From: Dendrocalamus latiflorus
Taxonomy: Eukaryota; Streptophyta; Magnoliopsida; Poales; Poaceae
Reading direction: 5' to 3'
NCBI GenBank assembly: GCA_017311315.1
Contig: CM029610.1
Coordinates: 8,494,236 to 8,558,235 of the forward strand
DNA length: 64,000 nt
Positions 58,231-64,000 of this stretch are shown piece by piece. The position numbers and the translations under genes are program-made. Under the pieces are notes generated by a model. The model ran no database searches, was not told the DNA's origin, and worked only from the letters and a program-made list of their open reading frames with translations. Position 1 is the stretch's first letter, and each line of letters opens with the position of its first letter.

Positions 58231-61200
58231 ACAATATAAATTAGTCGGCTAAGTCCATCCCATGCTAGACTTGTGATAATACGAAAAAAAATGATTAGAT
58301 CAACGACAATAAAGTTCACTCCTTAATGACCTAGGGGAGACTTCCAGAAATTGTAAGCTCGTGCTAACCGCATTAGTCTCCATAAACCACTCATCTAAGT
58401 CTAAATAATTTTTATTTTCACATTTTTAATGAAAATATCCTTTGTCCAAAATGAGCTAAAACATTTCCCAAAATGTAAAAAAAAAGAGTTTTTACCAATT
58501 TTCAACATTTATACCATTATTGAACTAAGCATGGCTCATATACCACTCTAAAATTCCACGATTATTCACTACAATATTAGATAATATTCCTATGGTGACA
58601 ACAACGGGAATATCAAAATTTTAAGGTATGATCAATGCAACAATTAGCGACAACTAGTTACTAAACATAAATATAGCCATTTAATCAAATTAAGCATGCA
58701 TAATAGTTTGAGAAAAAAGAACATAACATTCAAATATGGGATCAACATGACAAAAGAATGGTGCTTGCCTTGATTATTGAACTCTTGCCCTTGGTCTGGA
58801 TCAAATTCACACGTTTCCGGCACATCGGTATCTATACGAGAAATGCAAAAAAACCATAAATATATTACAAATAAATTCAAACAATTACAAAAATTAATGA
58901 CTTTTGTGCATAATGAAATTTCATGATTTTAGAAAAAAAAATTAGAGACAAAATCACTTTAATCAGAGTTCGTATGAGGGAGAATGTGTCTTTCGAAGTT
59001 TTGTTGGGAGAGAAAATCAGAAAAAGGAAAATAATATGCACTAGGTTTTAGATTTTCATTTTCATTTATATTTTTATTTATAAAGTAAAATCATGATTTA
59101 TTGCGTTATCCGGCTAACTAGTAGGTGTTGAGTCCATGGTGAATCGAGCTCACGGACGGGCCAACTAACGTGTGGCATCCACATGTCAACGACTCAAGTT
59201 TTAACCAGTTTAAAATAAAAGCTTGATTAACTAATCTACGGGTCCAACATATCAGCGTCTAAGTAAACTTAACTACCGCCATTAGCACTAACCTAATCCT
59301 CTTGATGGGCCTACTTGTCAATGAGACAAAGCAAAGGCGTGCGACAGCGCTGCAATCATGCTTGACGGCATGCTCACCAGCAACGAAGGAAGGGTGGAGA
59401 GGCTTAGGTGAGGTTGGGAGTAGGAAGAAGGGCTCATGGCGCATCCCACATGGCCAAAGAGGTGGACGGAGGCGAGCCCATGGAGACGTTGGGCGGCGAA
59501 GTAGCTCGACCGAATGACAGCGTCGGCAAGGGAGCAAAGGAGAGGGCTAAGAGGTTCCAGGATAGCTTCTTGGGATCATTCTGAAGCTAATGATAGTAGC
59601 ACGGGGACCAATGATCATTGAAGATGGATCGACAGCAAAGAAAGGCCACGATGCTACACACTGCTATGATGCTAATGGCACAACCGGTTAATAGAAGCTA
59701 AGGCGGGTAACTCTTGATAATCAAGGGCTCATCGCGATCACAATGGTGGGGTCGGTGACAGAAGAGAGGCTCTGGAGCAGCTTGTCGATGGTGAATAGCA
59801 TCAGTGGTGACAATCTTCAATGGCGATGAAGCTCAACGATGGTAGAGGGCTCAAATTGAATGCACGACGAGGTTCAGTGAGGTCAGGGGAAGATAAAAAT
59901 GAGCATGCCAAGGCCCAGAACTCACCAGAGAGAGGACTTCTATGGAACGACGACGACAGAGGCGGTGGAGGTGGGCTCACGACACTAGAGGTCTTTGGTG
60001 ATGAAATGCTTAAATGGGAAGTGCAACGAGCTTAAGAGAGAGCTGGAGATGGTGAAAATGACACGAAATGGAAAGCTCATCGGGAAGAGAGCTACACGAC
60101 GACAACAACGTCGACCGGAGCTGGAGATGGTGATGTAATTCTGGCAATGCACTGGTCCAAAAGTATGTACCTCGTGTTAGCTCTTGTTAAGTGTCGTCAT
60201 TATTGTTGTTTATACCAAGGTTGTACCCTAATGAGGTTGCTCTGTTATTGTAATGCCTCTATTGATCTAGAGAAGACTCTGGTGCACCCATTATTCGTAT
60301 AGTGGAAGATTTGGGAGTGTCTGTCCCTCGGTTTTTACTCCTCACCTTGAGGGGGTTTTCACATAAATGATTGTGTTATTTTGCATATTGTGTTCATTGG
60401 TCATCTCCAATGGCAGCCGTCCGAGGTGGAAGACGATGCTTGATAGATGGCTCCTGCATGTCAGCCTCTGCAATGAAGCGGCGAGAGAAGGCGCACTAGG
60501 CAAAATTACACATTCACGCAAAGAAAATGAGAAAAGGAGAGGAGAGAGGCGGCTTGGCCAGAGGACATCGCACGGGCCAGCGCTAGGCCGAAAGAGGAAA
60601 CAGACAGGGCAAGGCTACTGTTAGAGAAACTCCAGCAATAGCCCTCAAAACAGGGCCCCTACTTTTTATTTGAGGGCTCTCTCTACTTTTGAGGACTCTG
60701 TTTTTTGGGCTACACTCCAACAGGAGCCCTCAAAACAGGACCCTCAAATTCATTCTTAGAGAGGATGACACATAGGACCCACCCTCATCCTCATCCTACT
60801 TTTGAGGGCCGAGGGGCAAAAAACTCACTCCAGCAAGTCCCCTACTTGAGCCCTCAAAAGTAGGGGCTCCCTCCAGACCCCCAGGAATAAGGGCTCGAGG
60901 GGGAGATTTGAGGGGCCCCTACTTTTGAGGGCTCAAGTAGAGGCTCTACTGGAGTGAGTTTTTTGCCCCTCGGCCCTCAAAAGTAGGATGAGGGCTCAAG
61001 TAGGGGCCCTGCTGGAGTTGCTCTTATGACTTGCAAATAGTTTTCGAATTTAAAACATTTCCAAATTGTTTTAATTCCATAAATCATGTTTAGGCTTTGA
61101 AAAATAGTAAACAAATTCTGAAAATTCTTGGGAATGCAGTTCAGATTATTTAGAACTTAAATAAAATTGTTCTAGATTTATCATGCTTTAATTATTTTAG

Positions 61201-61334
61201 AAATTTTATTTTTAACTGCCAAAAGTAGAGAAAACCTTTAATAAATGCCCACATGTTTTTTTAATAATCATGAAAATGCAAAAATGAGGTTTAGACATAA
61301 TTTAAATTAAAATTTGAAATTCTAGGATGTTACA
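58230..61334 (-). mobile_element. Decayed Ty3/gypsy LTR (unit B)
   Basis: Homologue of about 22100-24854. The LTR begins TGTAACATCCTAGAATTTC on the minus strand at 61334. Interrupted by the Tourist-like MITE at 60624-61023. The left border is approximate. Confidence 0.45.
60624..61023. mobile_element. Tourist/PIF-Harbinger-like MITE with a long internal hairpin
   Basis: 400 bp, flanked by TTA (60621-60623 and 61024-61026); unit A shows CTGTTACGACTTGC uninterrupted at about 24535. Terminal repeats are GAGAAACTCCAGCA and its partner GAGCAACTCCAGCA. Inside, a second inverted repeat runs from ATCCTACTTTTGAGGGCCGA to the complementary TCGGCCCTCAAAAGTAGGAT, with more than 70 bp of paired arm including CAAAAAACTCACTCCAG. 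The string GAGCCCTCAAAAGTAGGGGC or its complement occurs repeatedly. Confidence 0.9.
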
Positions 61335-61358
61335 AATCTATCATCTTTAAGGAGAATC

Positions 61359-61556
61359 TTATCCTCGAGATTTAGACGGCTCAGAGAAAAGATACAAAAA
61401 CATGGCTCTTAGGCTATTTTCGCGATCCCATGTTGCCTCCTCCTCGGTGTGATAGCTGCACTGATATTTTAAAATTTTGAGAGCGGCTTCTCGTGCGACT
61501 GTGTGCTTCTTAATTCTGCATGTTGGGCATAAGGGCATCCCAATTGCCGGCAACAT
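61359..61556 (-). pseudogene. Ty3/gypsy integrase C-terminus (unit B)
   Basis: Homologue of 24879-25064: YQCSYHTEEEATWDRENSLR then AMFLYLFSEPSKSRG and stop, followed on the minus strand by the LTR start at 61334. Confidence 0.6.
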
Positions 61557-61571
61557 CCATCCTAGTCATGA

Positions 61572-61850
61572 TTATATCGCCGCCAAACTACTAGTTTTTT
61601 CTATAAAAAAGTTAGGTACCTTATGTCTAATTGCTTGCCTGAGACTTGAGATCTTGCAGTAATGAGTAATCCCATGTATACTCGAGCCTGAAGGATGAGG
61701 GTCAGATGTAGCAACTAGCAAGGGATCTGCACCAGAAAGTACATCATGATATGGCCTTTCTTTCACCAAAATGAGGTAAAGCCCCGACCCAAGAATTGCA
61801 GCAAAGCAAGGATCAGAGAAGGGTTATGACTCTGCTTAACACCGGTCACT
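61572..61850 (-). pseudogene. Unrecognised minus-strand coding-like segment (unit B, frame broken)
   Basis: Homologue of 25112-25363. YHDVLSGADPLLVATSDPHP is kept, but GCAAAGCAAGG in place of GCAAGG upstream shifts the frame. Confidence 0.25.
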
Positions 61851-62303
61851 GGCCGATGTTTTCCCTGTCAATGGCTGATTCCGGGCTGCCGCCCCGCGCT
61901 ATCAGGGACAGAGAGATGTTTGCTCCTGCCAACTGCAAATGCTGATTGCCTGTTGTTTTGGGCAGTGGCTGACAGATTTTGTTTGTGTTTTTCAAGACAG
62001 CAGAGACATTGATGTAGATGACGTACACAGTTTTAAACTCGGAAGTCCTTTTAGACTTTGAGAAGCCGCTTGGATAAGCTATCTTATTTATTTTGGCTTT
62101 CGAAAAAGACAAATCCAAAAGGCAAAAAAAGGATAAGGCCAATAGTGAAGGACTTATATGTAAATACCAGGAAACTAGTCCTATTTGTTTAATTAATTAG
62201 TTCTTCCTTTGGCTTACTAATAAAAAAAGAAATTCCAGCGTTTCATACATGTCCTTGATCTTTCGGAATAGGCTACCAGAAAGCGGCGCTAGTTAGTGGC
62301 TGG

Positions 62304-62520
62304 ATTCTTTAGTGTTTATGGCTTGTAACTTTTATCTTATATTACAGCAACTAGTTTTTGAGTTTATAGGTAGATTGTAATATAAATTGTACCGAGTTTA
62401 GCTATATTGGTCAAAATTGCATACAACTATTTTTCTTTACGTACTGTCTCTCACGAACAGTCTATAATTTAAAATTTTCAGCCATAAATTATAAGTCACA
62501 GTCCAAAAGAATACACCCAC
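62304..62520. mobile_element. MITE shared with unit A
   Basis: Homologue of about 25880-26105, starting near TTAGTGTTTATGGCTTGTAAC and ending near CATAAATTATAAGTCACAGTC. Confidence 0.45.
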
Positions 62521-62524
62521 TAGT

Positions 62525-63520
62525 TATGAAATTGAATGACGCGGAACTCTTATAAGAAGTTAGGCAGATAAATGTGACGACCTGTGCCAAATGCCAATAA
62601 TTTTCGACGAATTCCCACAAGTTGCAATGCAATGGGCCAAGGGGAGAGTGCGCCGGCGGCTTCCACGGAAGAACACTGACGAAACCGCGTGGCAAAAGCC
62701 TAAAATGGATTCATGAGGCCAATTCCGCTAATGGTCCTCTTTCCATCCTCGCTTGTCCCTACACTGTTGCACTCAGAACCAGAGAAGCATCCAGCAAATT
62801 GTCAAGTTGGTCTTGGAATTTTGACAGCAAGAGGCTGAGGGCCCCATCTAGAAGTCGGCAGGGAAGCATCCTTCCAAAGCTCCAATGATGAATTTATCGC
62901 ATTCTAATCAATTTCTAATCAATGCACATGTTGGAACACTCTATCCTTCAGAAATCCCAATTGGGGGACAAGGACACGAGCCAAGTATCCCACACATCAC
63001 TAGACAGGGACGAGAAAGGGAGGAATTTCCAGCATTATCCTCGCCCTATTGCCATACCTAATCAGTTCCTGGTTGGTTCAAAATTATTTTACACCCATAT
63101 GTGCAAAGTTATAGGATTGTAGCATATGGTTTGTTTCACAAAATTCTGATCCAGTAAGTCGTATGTCAACTTACTGGGTAGAACATTTAAGTAGCTAGAG
63201 GATGGTAAGTTCTGTTCAAACAAAATACTTTTTGCATATGAAACATACTTTTCTAGATGAAACACTGTTGTTTTAACGAACAACATACTGATCCACAAGA
63301 AAACCTCAAGAAATACACATAGTAAGAAATACACATAGTAAGCGGCTCGTCAACATAGTTGTGAAGGCTTCCTGATTGGCAGACTTGAGCCAAGACAAAA
63401 GTGGAAAACCGATGACTCCCGTGGAAAGCACACCATATGGTGGTGACCAGTTCATTGGTTTTTGACTGGCTCAATCACGAGAAGGGCTGAAAAGAATCTT
63501 CATGCATACTGTTCAGTTAA
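62525..63520. other. Region without a called gene at the right side of unit B
   Basis: Collinear with 26110-27283 of unit A minus the MITE. The right part (about 63180-63520) is probably the 3' UTR of the minus-strand gene whose last exon is at 63527-63645. Short overlapping frames are not conserved between the units. Confidence 0.4.
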
Positions 63521-63526
63521 GCACCT

Positions 63527-63645
63527 TCACAGTGAACTTTTTCCAAAGGTAGGCTTCACATTCATAGAAAAAAGACCCCCTTTTCGAAAAGCACCTTTAG
63601 TCTTTAGAGCAACCGTGTCTTCCTTTCTGGTATCTCTTCTCTTTC
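63527..63645 (-). CDS. Probable terminal exon of a minus-strand gene continuing past the right edge
   Basis: Minus strand: TTTCTTCCCAG acceptor, then KRRDTRKEDTVALKTKGAFR, KGGLFSMNVKPTFGKSSL and TGA. It is Lys/Arg-rich and not recognised. The upstream part of the gene would be beyond 63645 on this strand: 63646-64000 looks like an intron and possibly further sequence outside the window. The stop differs from that in unit A because of a 2-nt indel. Confidence 0.35.
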
Positions 63646-63911
63646 CTGGGAAGAAATCAGCAAGAATTAGTTAGAACTGGATCATGTACCCAAAATTAAA
63701 AGGAAAAGACATCACGTAACAAAAACAACAAAACTTTTTATCCTAAATAAATTAAGATAGACTAAAAATGAAACCTCCTCACCATTAAAGAAACGAAAGC
63801 TTTATAATAAAACCTACAAAGCTAAAATCCTAAACCCTACATCATGCCATGTAAACTAAGAGTCTAAAACGCCGCCCCTAAAAGACAACACGTAAGTCAC
63901 GAAGAAATGCG

Positions 63912-64000
63912 ATCTTTACAAAAACACTTCATCCTTCATAAAACTTATAATAATTCATCACAATATTATTCTGAACCTTCTCCCATTATCCTTCAAGATG
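63912..64000. other. DNA right of the duplication
   Basis: From about 63912 (GATCTTTACAAAAACACTTC) there is no match to unit A. Too short to annotate. Confidence 0.5.

Larger units (their letters stand above)
34285..63911 (+). repeat. Unit B of the tandem segmental duplication
   Basis: Direct repeat of about 1255-32668. Without the 7.28 kb Copia insertion it is about 22.3 kb. It differs by a deletion in and after the PPR gene, extra MULE, MITE, LINE and LTR-fragment insertions around the HDAC gene, and absence of the two Copia elements of unit A. Confidence 0.95.

Overview
The window is plant nuclear DNA, almost certainly from a grass (Poaceae) and probably panicoid, though the species cannot be fixed from the sequence. 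The reasons are intron-bearing genes with GC-rich first exons (a class I RPD3-type histone deacetylase and a PLS-class pentatricopeptide-repeat protein), Copia elements primed by initiator tRNA-Met, Mutator-like elements (MULEs), MITEs and Helitron-like ends typical of grass genomes. There is no prokaryotic operon, CRISPR array, rRNA or tRNA gene.

The main feature is a direct tandem segmental duplication. Unit A (about 1255-32668) and unit B (about 34285-63911) carry the same series: upstream region, PPR gene, Helitron-like sequence with captured exons, a MULE with transposase remnants, an HDA19-like histone deacetylase gene, a decayed Ty3/gypsy LTR with a piece of integrase, and the 3' end of a minus-strand gene. 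A 1.6 kb spacer (32669-34284) holding a truncated non-autonomous LTR element separates them. Without later insertions each unit is about 21-22 kb.

Layout: 1-349 (minus) is the N-terminus of a proline-rich protein outside the duplication. 350-1254 holds a 5' UTR and two MITEs. Unit A has an intact PPR gene (2279-4225), Helitron-like sequence (to 7058), a MULE (7177-10025), HDAC copy A (10700-21086, seven coding exons, 519 aa) with a 5.07 kb Copia element in intron 3 (13934-18999), gypsy remnants (about 22100-25064), and a minus-strand Copia element (27284-32266). Unit B has a broken PPR copy (35480-36800), a 7.28 kb Copia element (38426-45705) inside the Helitron-like region, a longer MULE (46119-49629), a truncated LTR fragment, HDAC copy B (51549-57136, 518 aa) with a heavily rebuilt promoter and leader, and gypsy remnants interrupted by a 400 bp Tourist-like MITE.

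Because the two units give each other's empty sites, many insertions can be defined to the base with target-site duplications. Both HDAC copies keep every catalytic residue and all splice sites, so both may be active. Their regulatory surroundings differ strongly: copy A keeps a short leader behind a TATA box, while copy B has lost about 0.4 kb of upstream sequence to an LTR fragment and has a MULE and a MITE between its TATA box and ATG. The PPR pair has gone from two copies to one. I found no clearly new molecular system. The most unusual items are the HDAC duplicate with a transposon-remodelled promoter, a MITE in opposite orientation at the same site in the two units, and a large hairpin-forming MITE.
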